From assembly GCA_900540345.1 (NCBI GenBank), contig UQFK01000007.1, positions 1-64,000 of the forward strand: DNA of 64,000 bases, read 5' to 3'. The position numbers and the translations under genes are program-made. Shown piece after piece: positions 6,869 through 16,378 of this stretch. The notes below the pieces were generated by a model. The model saw only the letters and a program-made list of their open reading frames with translations, was not told the DNA's origin and did not search any database. Numbering within the stretch: position 1 is the stretch's first letter; every line of letters begins with the position of its first letter. The DNA is from an uncultured Eggerthella sp. (GTDB taxonomy: Bacteria; Actinomycetota; Coriobacteriia; Coriobacteriales; Eggerthellaceae).

Positions 6869-9130
6869 ATGGCATCAAAAGGTATCTCATATTGTGCATC
6901 GCTTTGCCGCAAGGTGTTCGATGCGCTTCCTTTTATCGCGTTTTTCGTGATTCTCTTTTTCGCTGTCTATGCAGCCTTTGGGGTGTCTGATGCTCTGCTT
7001 GGTATCGTATTCTTATTCTTTGCTCGCACGATCGTCGATGAGCCAGGTCTTTCGTTCGCAAATTATCTAAGACGTTCATGTTGGATGATCGTGATGTGTC
7101 TCTGCGCAACGCTCGCCGGCCTGAGTCAAATCTCGTTTATCGTGGTCACGCCGTTGTACTTATTCTTCATCACCATTACGAATTCCGATGATTATCTGCC
7201 GCGCAATTTTTATTGGTTGGGCATGGGTTATTTGCTCTTGCTCGTCTATCCGGTGGGGGTCGATGGTATCGTTTCGCGCGTCATCTCGGTTGTATTCTCT
7301 GTTGCCATGACGACGCTCTTTGTGTATCTCATGCGCTCGATCTATCGAAGAACAGGTAAGCTCAATGCATTCTCGCGTGATGAGGGATTTTTACGTCGCG
7401 CATTCGGCGATATTGGCGATCAGTTGTATGCGCTTGCACAAAGTGCAGGAAGAAAAGACAGAGCAAAGCCTGATGTCCATCCGCTCAGCTCTTTTTCAAT
7501 TGCGCAGGAGTATGCGCGCATGGAATACAGCACGGTCTTTCGCCAGAACGGTCTTCTGTCGGGCAGACAATGTTATACGTTCTCACTGCTTCTATGCTGC
7601 GAACAGATCGCTGATATCGCTCGAGCGGCAGCAAAGAATCATGAGGATATCGATGAGATCGAACGCGCATATCTTTTCGATCTTGCGGCAATCTTCCAAG
7701 ATTACGGAAAAGGAGGCGAGCAAGACCTCCTCACCATGACCGATCGACTCGAACGATTCTTGGAAAGCCACAGCTTGAATCAGTCGTGTTACGAGGAATC
7801 ATGGAGTGGCGTGCTTGAAGCGTTGATCCGTACGCTCAAAGACACGCGAATGCAGTACGATGAGACGACTCCGCTCGTGAGAGGTTTGCGCTATCGCTGG
7901 CAGTTCTTCAAGGACAATTTTAGCTTCAAGCATACGCAAACACGTTTTGCTCTTCGCCTTTCGATCATCGTTGGGCTTGCGGTCGTTGCTGATGTCCTTT
8001 TCACGAATCTCGCAGCAGCCCAGTTTGGCATATGGATCCCGATCACTGCTTTCGCGGTGCTCAATACCTATAACGACGAAACACTTCGCTCGACCATCGA
8101 CAATGCGATCGGCACCTTGATCGGGCTAGGGGTCTTCATGGCCTTCATCCACTTCATACCTGATCCGTATCGCATGTATGTTGTAGTAGCGCTCGGTTAT
8201 CTGATCATCGTAATGAATATCCATCCTATCGCTTCGGTTGCGGCAGGCACGCAGATGGCGCTTACCGCACTCTATCCGCTCGCAACGCTCGAAGATGCGA
8301 TCTTTGGTCGTCTGTTTTTGGTATTCATCTCTGTTACGTTTGTGATGATGCTGATCTTCGTCTTCATGCGCACGCAACGTCGCGTTTCGATCAAGACTAA
8401 GATTCAGGAACTTGAGCGTATCGATGCGCGTCTTGCTGCGCACGTTCACCAGGGCCTTGAAAAGGGACATGTGAGCTTGTGGCGAACCGTGCAACTTCTT
8501 TATTACTTGCATATGAATGCCTGGCTTTTGGAACGGCTTGCCAGAGATCTTGATCGCTCGCTTGCTTCCTATAGCCTTCATCCCGATCAGACACCAAGAC
8601 GCAAGAAGCTCTCAGAATCCGATCGCCGCCTTAAGGCAGAGGTTGAGCGTGTATTGCAGGTCAATTATCAGTTCTCGATGGATGCCGAACATGCGATCAT
8701 GTTGCTCGATCCTCGACGCATTCCCGAGCAGATCCTTATCGAGGAGGCGGAAGGCGAAGAAGGCCACGAACCGCTCGAGACGTGTAGTGCTTCGGATCTC
8801 GCTGCTCTTCTGGCGTTTTCTGATGAAGGAGATGCGGTTGCGCTCTCTACTTCCGATCTGGATCATGCTGATGCAGATACAACTGCGCGTATCAGACATA
8901 TCGATGCCACGGCCGAGCGTCTTGATGAGAAGATCCAGCGTCTCGAAGATATGCATGTTCTCGAAGATATTCCAGATCACGACATCTTTGGGGTCACGGA
9001 TAAATTCAGCGTCATAGTCGATCCTGAACAACCTGAGCTGACAGCGACCTCAGCCAAGAAGAATCACCGAAGGTTCAGGCGCAGGCTGAAAAGAAATTCT
9101 CTACGCAGGAAACGCGATCAACAGGGATAA
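6869..9130 (+). CDS. FUSC-family integral membrane protein
   Basis: Large membrane protein of 753 residues with two hydrophobic blocks, the layout of FUSC/aromatic-acid exporter-like proteins. The first block (about residues 15-155) has several helices. The second (about 360-500) contains the FUSC-like stretch with FGIWIPITAFAVLNTYNDE and repeated helices. Between them is a soluble helical region of about 200 residues; after the second block comes a long charged C-terminal region (about 500-753) with likely coiled coils and a basic end rich in Arg and Lys. The start is supported by the -10 element six bases upstream, which suggests a leaderless mRNA. It converges on purF. Substrate unknown; efflux or envelope stress is a family-based guess. 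Confidence 0.85.
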   Translation: MASKGISYCASLCRKVFDALPFIAFFVILFFAVYAAFGVSDALLGIVFLFFARTIVDEPGLSFANYLRRSCWMIVMCLCATLAGLSQISFIVVTPLYLFFITITNSDDYLPRNFYWLGMGYLLLLVYPVGVDGIVSRVISVVFSVAMTTLFVYLMRSIYRRTGKLNAFSRDEGFLRRAFGDIGDQLYALAQSAGRKDRAKPDVHPLSSFSIAQEYARMEYSTVFRQNGLLSGRQCYTFSLLLCCEQIADIARAAAKNHEDIDEIERAYLFDLAAIFQDYGKGGEQDLLTMTDRLERFLESHSLNQSCYEESWSGVLEALIRTLKDTRMQYDETTPLVRGLRYRWQFFKDNFSFKHTQTRFALRLSIIVGLAVVADVLFTNLAAAQFGIWIPITAFAVLNTYNDETLRSTIDNAIGTLIGLGVFMAFIHFIPDPYRMYVVVALGYLIIVMNIHPIASVAAGTQMALTALYPLATLEDAIFGRLFLVFISVTFVMMLIFVFMRTQRRVSIKTKIQELERIDARLAAHVHQGLEKGHVSLWRTVQLLYYLHMNAWLLERLARDLDRSLASYSLHPDQTPRRKKLSESDRRLKAEVERVLQVNYQFSMDAEHAIMLLDPRRIPEQILIEEAEGEEGHEPLETCSASDLAALLAFSDEGDAVALSTSDLDHADADTTARIRHIDATAERLDEKIQRLEDMHVLEDIPDHDIFGVTDKFSVIVDPEQPELTATSAKKNHRRFRRRLKRNSLRRKRDQQG

Positions 9131-9159
9131 GAAAGCGCTGTTCATAAGGATTGATCTGT

Positions 9160-10719
9160 TCAGCCTTGATTCCACTGGGGCTCATAGCCAGGCAAGAATG
9201 CATCGTCGTGGAGAGGATTTGGACATGCAATGGGATAGTCGCCATCGAAACAGGCGCTGCAGTATTCAGGATGATGTGCATAGATGCAAGATCTGAGTCC
9301 TTCAAGCGACAGGTAAGCAAGCGAATCTGCACCAATATAGGCGCAGGTTTCTTCAACTGACTTCATCGCTGCGATCAGCTGCCCTTGTGTGTCAGTATTG
9401 ATACCAAGAAAACAAGGCCAAACAATAGCGGGCGAGACGATGCGTAGGTGGACTTCCGCGGCGCCCGCATCGCGCAGCATCTGTACGAGCTGCTTTGAGG
9501 TCGATCCTCGTACGATCGAGTCGTCTACGACGATGATGCGGCGATTGCGAACAGCATAATGAAGTGGATTGAGCTTGATGCGGATCCCTTGTTCGCGCAG
9601 CTCCTGGGTTGGCTGGATGAAAGTTCGATCAACATAGCGATTTTTGATGAGGCCTTCTGAATAAACGACACCTGATTCTCGTGCATAGCCAATGGCAGCA
9701 GGGATGCCCGAATCAGGAACGCCTATCACGATATCTGCTTCTACCGGCGCTTCATGGAACAAACGACGTCCCATTGCTTCGCGAGCACGGTAGACATTCG
9801 CGCCATCGATGACGGAGTCAGGGCGTGCGAAGTAGACATACTCGAATAGACAGTGGGCAGGACGAGCAGATGGGAGTGGTGTTGGGCGTGTGCTGTAGAG
9901 CCCGTTTTCATCGATGCGAACGAGCTCGCCAGGTTCGATATCGCGCACATAGGTTGCGCCAACCAGATCGAGCGCACATGTTTCGCTTGCGATCACCCAG
10001 CCTGCGTGCGTAGGTAATTCACCGAGACAAAGAGGGCGAATGCCTGAAGGGTCGCGCATCGTGTAGAGCGCATTGCTTGCGAGGAGCACCATAGAGTATG
10101 CACCTTGCATAAGCTGCATCGAGCGCTCTATCGCGTCTTCTAGATCGAGCGATTGAGCGAAATAATGCGCGATAAGATCGGTTGCAAGCTGCGTGTCACT
10201 CATATGGGATACGCTCATGGTCGTTGAGACATCTGCATCATTTGCAGTATTTGCATGACATCCAGTAACGATAGAACTCTTTTTGCAGCAGGGAAGCTCA
10301 TCGAGAAGGTCTGCAGTATTGGTGAGGGTGCCGTTATGTGCGAGGAAGAATGAATCACTTACATCATGAACATCCCTTTGTCCGCTCATGATGCTCGAAG
10401 TGAGCGGTTGAGCCATCTGATAGCTTATCTCGGGATCTTTGCCACTCGTTGCATAACGGACATGACCGATCGCAGCAATGCCTTGGAGGTCTTCAACTAT
10501 CGCGTCATCAAAGACCTCGCGAGCAAGTCCAAGACCTTTTTCACATGTTATGGTCTTGCCATCCGTTACCGCGATGCCTGCTGATTCCTGACCGCGATGT
10601 TGGAGCGCTTGTAGACCGAAGAAGGTCATGCGCGAAACGTCGAGTTGAGGAGCCCAGATGCCAAATACGCCGCATGCCTCGTGCAGCTCATCGGTGCTCA
10701 TCAATACGCGTGATGTCAT
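9160..10719 (-). CDS. purF: PurF, amidophosphoribosyltransferase
   Basis: First committed step of purine synthesis: PRPP plus glutamine to phosphoribosylamine. 519 residues. A 15-residue propeptide precedes the nucleophile Cys16 in EACGVFGIW, the Bacillus-type arrangement in which self-cleavage exposes the cysteine. The glutaminase motif LQALQHRGQESAG and the PRPP loop IIVVDDSIVRGSTS are clear. Cysteines in PCFLGINT and YCSACFDGDYP match the iron-sulfur ligands of the Bacillus-type enzyme. The ATG at 10719 follows AGGAAG. It lies 95 bp downstream of dapL on the same strand. Confidence 0.96.
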   Translation of the reverse strand: MTSRVLMSTDELHEACGVFGIWAPQLDVSRMTFFGLQALQHRGQESAGIAVTDGKTITCEKGLGLAREVFDDAIVEDLQGIAAIGHVRYATSGKDPEISYQMAQPLTSSIMSGQRDVHDVSDSFFLAHNGTLTNTADLLDELPCCKKSSIVTGCHANTANDADVSTTMSVSHMSDTQLATDLIAHYFAQSLDLEDAIERSMQLMQGAYSMVLLASNALYTMRDPSGIRPLCLGELPTHAGWVIASETCALDLVGATYVRDIEPGELVRIDENGLYSTRPTPLPSARPAHCLFEYVYFARPDSVIDGANVYRAREAMGRRLFHEAPVEADIVIGVPDSGIPAAIGYARESGVVYSEGLIKNRYVDRTFIQPTQELREQGIRIKLNPLHYAVRNRRIIVVDDSIVRGSTSKQLVQMLRDAGAAEVHLRIVSPAIVWPCFLGINTDTQGQLIAAMKSVEETCAYIGADSLAYLSLEGLRSCIYAHHPEYCSACFDGDYPIACPNPLHDDAFLPGYEPQWNQG

Positions 10720-10814
10720 GTGCTTCCTGCCTTTTGATAATTTCGAGAGATCGATCTGGCATCAATCTCGGTGTTGGTTCGAGCCTTGATGGAGTGCCGT
10801 TTTGTGAGGGGTCG

Positions 10815-11972
10815 CTATACGAGGGCCTTAATGCGATCGACCGCTTCAAGCAGACGATCATCGGGCGTGGTGAGCGAAATGCGCACATATCCTTCACCTT
10901 CAGGACCATATCCATTGCCAGGCGTTACTACAACATGTGCTTCCTCGAGTACTTTTGTTGCAAAAGATTCACTGGTCTGACCCTCGGGTACTTTCGCCCA
11001 TACGTAGATGGTGGCTTTTGGAGATTCGCATTCCAAGCCGATCGCGCGCAGCGCGTCGACGATCAGATTACGGCGCTTCTCGTAGAGTGCACACATATCC
11101 TTGACGCAATCCTGAGGACCGGTCAAGGCAACGATGGCCGCATCTTGGATCGCAGTGAATTGTCCTGAATCAAGATTGTTCTTCACGGTGCCAAGAGCTT
11201 TGATCGCCTGTGGATTGCCGCAGGCAAAACCGATACGCCAGCCAGTCATATTGTAGGATTTCGAAAGACTGAAAAACTCGATGCAGCATTCCATGGCATG
11301 CGGACGCTGAAGGATCGAGGGCGCTTCGTAACCGTCATAGCAGATGTCGCAATACGCATTATCGTGTGCGAGCAAGATATCGTGTTCGCGGCAGAACGCG
11401 ATGGCTTTATCGAAGTATTCTGCGGTTGCACAAGCTCCAGTCGGATTGTTCGGATAGCCAAGGAACATGATCTTTGCGCGTTCGAGCACTTCTTCAGGGA
11501 TATTGTCGAAGTCGGCCAAGAAACCATTCTGTTCATTCATTGGCATGAAGTAGGTGTTTGCGCTTTGAAGAGTTGCACCACCCGAATAGACCGGATAGCC
11601 GATAGCGGGGGCGAGGACGTAGTCGCCTGGGTTTACAAATGCGGTATGCAGATGCGCGATACCCTCTTTGCTTCCGATGAGCGCAAGCACTTCGGTTTTC
11701 GGATCGAGCGTTACGCCAAACTTGCGTTGCATGTAGTCGGCACATGCCTGGCGGTATTCAAGCGAGCCAGCATAATCAGGATATTGATGATTTGTAGGGT
11801 TGCGAATGGCTGCACTCATCGCATCGACGATATGATCAGGTGTAGGGGTGTCGGGATCACCGATCCCAAGAGAGATGACATCGATCCCCTGATCGACGAG
11901 TGCGGCTTTCTTGGCATCGATCTGTGCGAACAGATAAGGAGCAAGGTGATCGAGACATTCGGCGGTTTGCAT
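10815..11972 (-). CDS. dapL: DapL, LL-diaminopimelate aminotransferase
   Basis: PLP aminotransferase that makes LL-diaminopimelate directly from tetrahydrodipicolinate, by-passing succinylated or acetylated intermediates. 385 residues. The N-terminus LFAQIDAKKAALVDQGIDVISLGIGDPD, GYPNNPTGA at about 172-180 and PLP Lys238 in FFSLSKSYNMTGWR match this class I subgroup. The assignment over a general aspartate-type aminotransferase rests on the motif pattern and on dapF directly upstream on the same strand. The ATG at 11972 follows AAAGAAGA. Confidence 0.88.
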   Translation of the reverse strand: MQTAECLDHLAPYLFAQIDAKKAALVDQGIDVISLGIGDPDTPTPDHIVDAMSAAIRNPTNHQYPDYAGSLEYRQACADYMQRKFGVTLDPKTEVLALIGSKEGIAHLHTAFVNPGDYVLAPAIGYPVYSGGATLQSANTYFMPMNEQNGFLADFDNIPEEVLERAKIMFLGYPNNPTGACATAEYFDKAIAFCREHDILLAHDNAYCDICYDGYEAPSILQRPHAMECCIEFFSLSKSYNMTGWRIGFACGNPQAIKALGTVKNNLDSGQFTAIQDAAIVALTGPQDCVKDMCALYEKRRNLIVDALRAIGLECESPKATIYVWAKVPEGQTSESFATKVLEEAHVVVTPGNGYGPEGEGYVRISLTTPDDRLLEAVDRIKALV

Positions 11973-12080
11973 AAGTTCTTCTTTCTTGGTCGGGTATCGG
12001 ATATTTCAGAAGCAGAAGGACCTGTCCATAACGATGTTCAAGTCCGCATTTTTTACAAAGAAGGAGGGGTCATAGCAAGA

Positions 12081-13043
12081 TCAGTTTTGTTCTTCACAGA
12101 GGGAAGCAGGATCGACAGTGCCAGTGAAGCTTTCGCGTGCAGGCCCAGTCATGATCACTTTGTCTTCTTCGAGCGCAATATGAAGCATGCCACCGAGCAG
12201 ATGGAGATTTGCTTGGGTATCGGTTAGGCCGAGCAAGTATGCAGCAACTTGAGTTGCACATGCGCCTGTGCCGCAAGCATGGGTCTCTCCGCATCCTCGT
12301 TCGAACACGCGCATATCGATATTGTTGCGATCTTGTACGATCGCGAATTCGACATTGGTCTTTTCTGGGAAGACCTGATGAGCTTCGAAGAATGCCCCAA
12401 TGCGATCGATGTCTAAGGTTTGCAGTGAGCGCTCGTCTTTATCGAAACACTCTTTAGGGAGGGCTGCCATCTTTTGATCATCCAAGAAGCACACCGCATG
12501 AGGATTTCCCATGCTCACACAAGTAAAGGCGAAGTTACCCCATGGAGAGGCAAGAGGAGCTTCGCCTATGAAAGAACGAAGATCCGTTGCGACACGATTT
12601 ACTTCGAGTGTTGTAGGAATATGAGGAGCATGAAGGATCGGTTCACCCATGTCGACCGTAGCAGTATCGAGTTTGCCATTACTGTCGAGCGTGAATGATA
12701 TGGGCTTGGGTCCTGAGAGCGTATCTGCAATGAACTGACCTTGATTTACAGAAGGATCGATTGCGATATAGCCATGATCGACCAGGAATTTTGCGAAACA
12801 ACGCACACCGTTGCCGCACATTTGCGCAAGCGTTCCATCGGCGTTGATGTAGTGCATATAGCCTACGCATTCAGCTCGAGGAGAAGGCTTTACTACGATC
12901 ACGCCATCTGCACCGATGCCAGTATGGCGATCGCAAAGCGCAGCCACCTCTGCAGCGGAAAGCTTAAAGTCGTACTCCATAGCGTCAAAGAATATGAAGT
13001 CATTTCCAAGACCGTGCAGCTTCCAAAATGGTCGGGTCGTCAC
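12081..13043 (-). CDS. dapF: DapF, diaminopimelate epimerase
   Basis: Cofactor-independent epimerase converting LL- to meso-diaminopimelate for lysine and peptidoglycan. 320 residues, with small insertions relative to the usual 275-280. The two catalytic cysteines are visible: Cys76 in AQMCGNGVRCFAKF and Cys257 in ETHACGTGACA. Start is GTG at 13043, preceded by GAAAGGACT. It lies 108 bp upstream of dapL and 95 bp downstream of carB on the same strand; the two dap genes probably form one unit. Confidence 0.95.
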   Translation of the reverse strand: MTTRPFWKLHGLGNDFIFFDAMEYDFKLSAAEVAALCDRHTGIGADGVIVVKPSPRAECVGYMHYINADGTLAQMCGNGVRCFAKFLVDHGYIAIDPSVNQGQFIADTLSGPKPISFTLDSNGKLDTATVDMGEPILHAPHIPTTLEVNRVATDLRSFIGEAPLASPWGNFAFTCVSMGNPHAVCFLDDQKMAALPKECFDKDERSLQTLDIDRIGAFFEAHQVFPEKTNVEFAIVQDRNNIDMRVFERGCGETHACGTGACATQVAAYLLGLTDTQANLHLLGGMLHIALEEDKVIMTGPARESFTGTVDPASLCEEQN

Positions 13044-13138
13044 CGGAGTCCTTTCTCTGATGCGTTCGTTGTTCTTCTTTACGCTACCCGCCGAATATTT
13101 CCAATATGTTTAGAGAGGGAAAAGTTTTGCTGAGAGGC

Positions 13139-16100
13139 TCAATGCAAGTCCTGGAGTGCGAGCACGTCGAGCGTACCAGCGCGTGCGACTTCCATGCCAG
13201 CGATCATTGCCTGTGCACCAGCGAGCGTAGTGGTATGGCAGATACCATGGCGCACGGCAGCGCTTCGAATCTCGTATCCGTCACTGCGAGTAGCAGTGCC
13301 GAAGGGCGTATTGATGATGAGCGAGATCTTGCCATCGCGGATAAGATCGAGTGCGCTTGGTCGCCCGTTCGATTGATCACCTTCATGGATCTTGCTTACT
13401 TCCAAGCAATCGATACCAGAAGCACGCAATACTTTTGCAGTACCATGCGTCGCGACGATACCAAAGCCCATGCGCTCCACATCGCGGATGAGTGAGACGA
13501 TCGATCGTTTGTCGCCATCATTGACACTGACGAAAGCGAGGCCGCCTTTGGGCAATGCATAATCGATCGCAAACTGCGTTTTTGCGTATGCTCCTGGCAC
13601 GGTTGGTGCAATACCCATTACCTCGCCTGTGGACTTCATCTCAGGTCCGAGGATCACTCGTGCACCAGGGAAGCGTCCCCAAGGCATTACAGCTTCTTTC
13701 ACGCAGTAGAAATCTGGTTCGCTGTTTTGTTGCGGAAGGTTCAAACGAGCGATTTTCTCGCCTGCCATGATGCGAGCAGCCGCTTTTGCGAGGGGCACGC
13801 CTGTTGCTTTTGAGACAAATGGTACTGTACGGCTTGCGCGTGGATTAGCCTCGATCACGTAGACTTGTTGATCTTTAATAGCGAATTGGATGTTCAGAAG
13901 CCCCCTTACGCCTAAGCGTAATGCAAGCTTACCAGCGATATCTTTCAGTCGCTCAAGGATGTCTTCTGAGAGCGAATAAGGAGGAATAACACAGGCTGAA
14001 TCGCCCGAGTGGATGCCTGCCATTTCGATATGCTCCATCACTCCACCGATATAGACGCTCTCACCATCGCAAAGCGCATCGAGGTCGACTTCGATAGCGC
14101 CTTCTAAGAACTTATCGAGATAGATCGGATGGTCGGGTGAGATCTGTGCTGCTTGCGTCATGTAGGTTTCGAGCTGATCGAGATCATAGACGATAGCCAT
14201 ACCCCTACCTCCAAGCACATAGCTGGGACGAACGAGAAGTGGAAAACCGATCCTTTCAGCAACACGACAAGCTTGTTCGTAGGTGGAAGCCATGCCTGCA
14301 GCAGGATAAGAGATCTTGAGCTCGTCGAGGATGTTCGCGAAAAGATCACGATCCTCTGCTAGGTCGATCGAGGCGGGTGAGGTACCAATGATAGGAACAC
14401 CTGCCTCTTGGAGCGCACGAGCTAGCTTGAGCGGCGTTTGACCTCCGAGCGTCAAGATGACGCCATCTGGGTCGGTTGCTTCGACCACATCCATCACGTC
14501 TTCGAAGGTGAGCGGCTCAAAGAAGAGCATGTCCGAAGTATCATAGTCGGTTGAAACGGTCTCAGGATTGCAGTTGACCATGATGGTCTCGAAGCCTGTT
14601 TCAGCAAGTGCATAGCTTGCTTGCACACAGCAGTAATCGAACTCAATACCTTGACCGATACGATTCGGTCCTGCTCCGAGGATCATAATGCGTGGGCGAG
14701 TCTTAGGCGCAATCTCGCTTTCGGCTGCATCATAAGTCTTGTAATGATAGGAAGTTGAGCTTGCAAATTCTGCTGCACAGGTATCTACGGTCTTGAATGC
14801 AGGCAAGACGCCGAGGATCTTGCGGCAGGCGCGCACGCTTGCTTCAGCAGCACCGGTAAGCTCGGCGATCAGTGCATCGCTCATGCCTTCTTCCTTGAGA
14901 AGGAGCAGTGTCGGTTCGTCAAGCTGATCAAGGCGCAGATCCGAGAGGTTCATTTGCATCTGCACCATATCGTAGATGCGGCCGAGGAAGAACGGATCAA
15001 TGCCAGAGAGCTCGTGAATTCGTGCACGTGTGAGTCCACGACGGAATCCTTCAGCTACATGGAAGATACGTAATGCGCTTGGGCGAGCAATCTCGCTTTC
15101 AAGATCTGAGGTGGTCATGGATGCATAAAGGCTTGCTTCTTTTGTGGTTGGTACAAGCCCGATGTGGCCATCTTCGAGGCTGCGAAGAGCCTTGTCGAGC
15201 GATTCCTCGAACGTGCGTCCGATCGCCATCACTTCGCCAACTGCTTTCATTCGAGTAGTGAGCGTATCGTCTGATCCTTGAAATTTTTCAAATGCGAATC
15301 GGGGTACTTTCACCACGCAATAGTCAATGGAAGGCTCGAAACAGGCAGGCGTGATGCGCGTGATATCGTTCATGATCTCATCAAGCGTATAACCTACTGC
15401 GAGCTTTGCTGCTGCTTTAGCAATAGGAAAGCCAGTCGCTTTTGATGCAAGCGCAGATGAGCGCGATACGCGCGGGTTCATCTCGATCACGATCATACGT
15501 CCGTTATCTGGGTTGATGGCGAATTGTACATTCGATCCTCCCGTTTCAACGCCAATCTTCTCGAGGATCGCAAGAGATGCAATACGCATGCGCTGATACT
15601 CTACGTCCGAGAGTGTTTGCGCAGGTGCAACAGTGATCGAATCGCCTGTATGCACACCCATAGGATCAAGATTCTCGATCGAGCATACGATGATACCGTT
15701 TCCAGCTGCATCTCGCATGACTTCCATCTCGAATTCTTTCCAGCCCATGATGCTCTCTTCGACCAGCACCTCGCCAATGGGGGAGAGTTCGATACCTTGT
15801 GCTGCAATACGTTTGAGTTCTTTAGGGTTTGCTGCTGCGCCGCCACCTGCACCACCGAGCGTGAACGAAGGACGAAGAATGACCGGGTAACCGATGTTAT
15901 TTGCGATCTCGAGCGCCTGTTCAGTGGAATAAGCGTAATCCCCACGAGCCACCTCAACACCGATCTCAGCCATGGCTTCGTTGAACAGCTTGCGATTTTC
16001 GCCCTTCTGGATGGCGGCAAGATCACAGCCGATCAGTTCGACATCCCATCGATCGAGCACGCCCGCTTCAGCAAGTTCGACCGCAGCATTCAGTGCGGTC

Positions 16101-16378
16101 TGTCCACCAAGGGTAGCCAGGAGCGCATCAGGGCGCTCTCGTTCGATGATACGCTCGATGAATTCTCGGGTGATAGGCTCGACATAGGTGCGGTCGACCA
16201 GTTCAGGATCGGTCATGATGGTGGCAGGATTAGAGTTCACTAGCACAACGCGATAGCCTTCTTCTTTCAAGACCTTGCATGCTTGTGCGCCCGAATAATC
16301 GAATTCACATGCTTGCCCGATCACGATCGGGCCAGAGCCGATCACGAGGATGGTCTTGATGTCGGTACGCTTAGGCAT
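13139..16378 (-). CDS. carB: CarB, carbamoyl-phosphate synthase large subunit
   Basis: ATP-grasp large subunit making carbamoyl phosphate for arginine and pyrimidines. 1079 residues with the full internal duplication: a first ATP-grasp half (VIGSGPIVIGQACEFDYSG near the N-terminus), an oligomerisation middle, a second half (ILGAGPNRIGQGIEFDYCC near 600) and a C-terminal MGS-like allosteric domain ending DVLALQDLH. I chose the ATG at 16378: it has AGGAGG upstream and overlaps the carA stop by eight bases. A longer frame to 16447 lies inside carA and is not family sequence. Confidence 0.96.
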   Translation of the reverse strand: MPKRTDIKTILVIGSGPIVIGQACEFDYSGAQACKVLKEEGYRVVLVNSNPATIMTDPELVDRTYVEPITREFIERIIERERPDALLATLGGQTALNAAVELAEAGVLDRWDVELIGCDLAAIQKGENRKLFNEAMAEIGVEVARGDYAYSTEQALEIANNIGYPVILRPSFTLGGAGGGAAANPKELKRIAAQGIELSPIGEVLVEESIMGWKEFEMEVMRDAAGNGIIVCSIENLDPMGVHTGDSITVAPAQTLSDVEYQRMRIASLAILEKIGVETGGSNVQFAINPDNGRMIVIEMNPRVSRSSALASKATGFPIAKAAAKLAVGYTLDEIMNDITRITPACFEPSIDYCVVKVPRFAFEKFQGSDDTLTTRMKAVGEVMAIGRTFEESLDKALRSLEDGHIGLVPTTKEASLYASMTTSDLESEIARPSALRIFHVAEGFRRGLTRARIHELSGIDPFFLGRIYDMVQMQMNLSDLRLDQLDEPTLLLLKEEGMSDALIAELTGAAEASVRACRKILGVLPAFKTVDTCAAEFASSTSYHYKTYDAAESEIAPKTRPRIMILGAGPNRIGQGIEFDYCCVQASYALAETGFETIMVNCNPETVSTDYDTSDMLFFEPLTFEDVMDVVEATDPDGVILTLGGQTPLKLARALQEAGVPIIGTSPASIDLAEDRDLFANILDELKISYPAAGMASTYEQACRVAERIGFPLLVRPSYVLGGRGMAIVYDLDQLETYMTQAAQISPDHPIYLDKFLEGAIEVDLDALCDGESVYIGGVMEHIEMAGIHSGDSACVIPPYSLSEDILERLKDIAGKLALRLGVRGLLNIQFAIKDQQVYVIEANPRASRTVPFVSKATGVPLAKAAARIMAGEKIARLNLPQQNSEPDFYCVKEAVMPWGRFPGARVILGPEMKSTGEVMGIAPTVPGAYAKTQFAIDYALPKGGLAFVSVNDGDKRSIVSLIRDVERMGFGIVATHGTAKVLRASGIDCLEVSKIHEGDQSNGRPSALDLIRDGKISLIINTPFGTATRSDGYEIRSAAVRHGICHTTTLAGAQAMIAGMEVARAGTLDVLALQDLH

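Noticed and set aside
10449..12227. Plus-strand frames of 239 and 309 residues opposite purF, dapL and dapF
   Set aside because: Antisense shadows of well-supported genes with no motifs.
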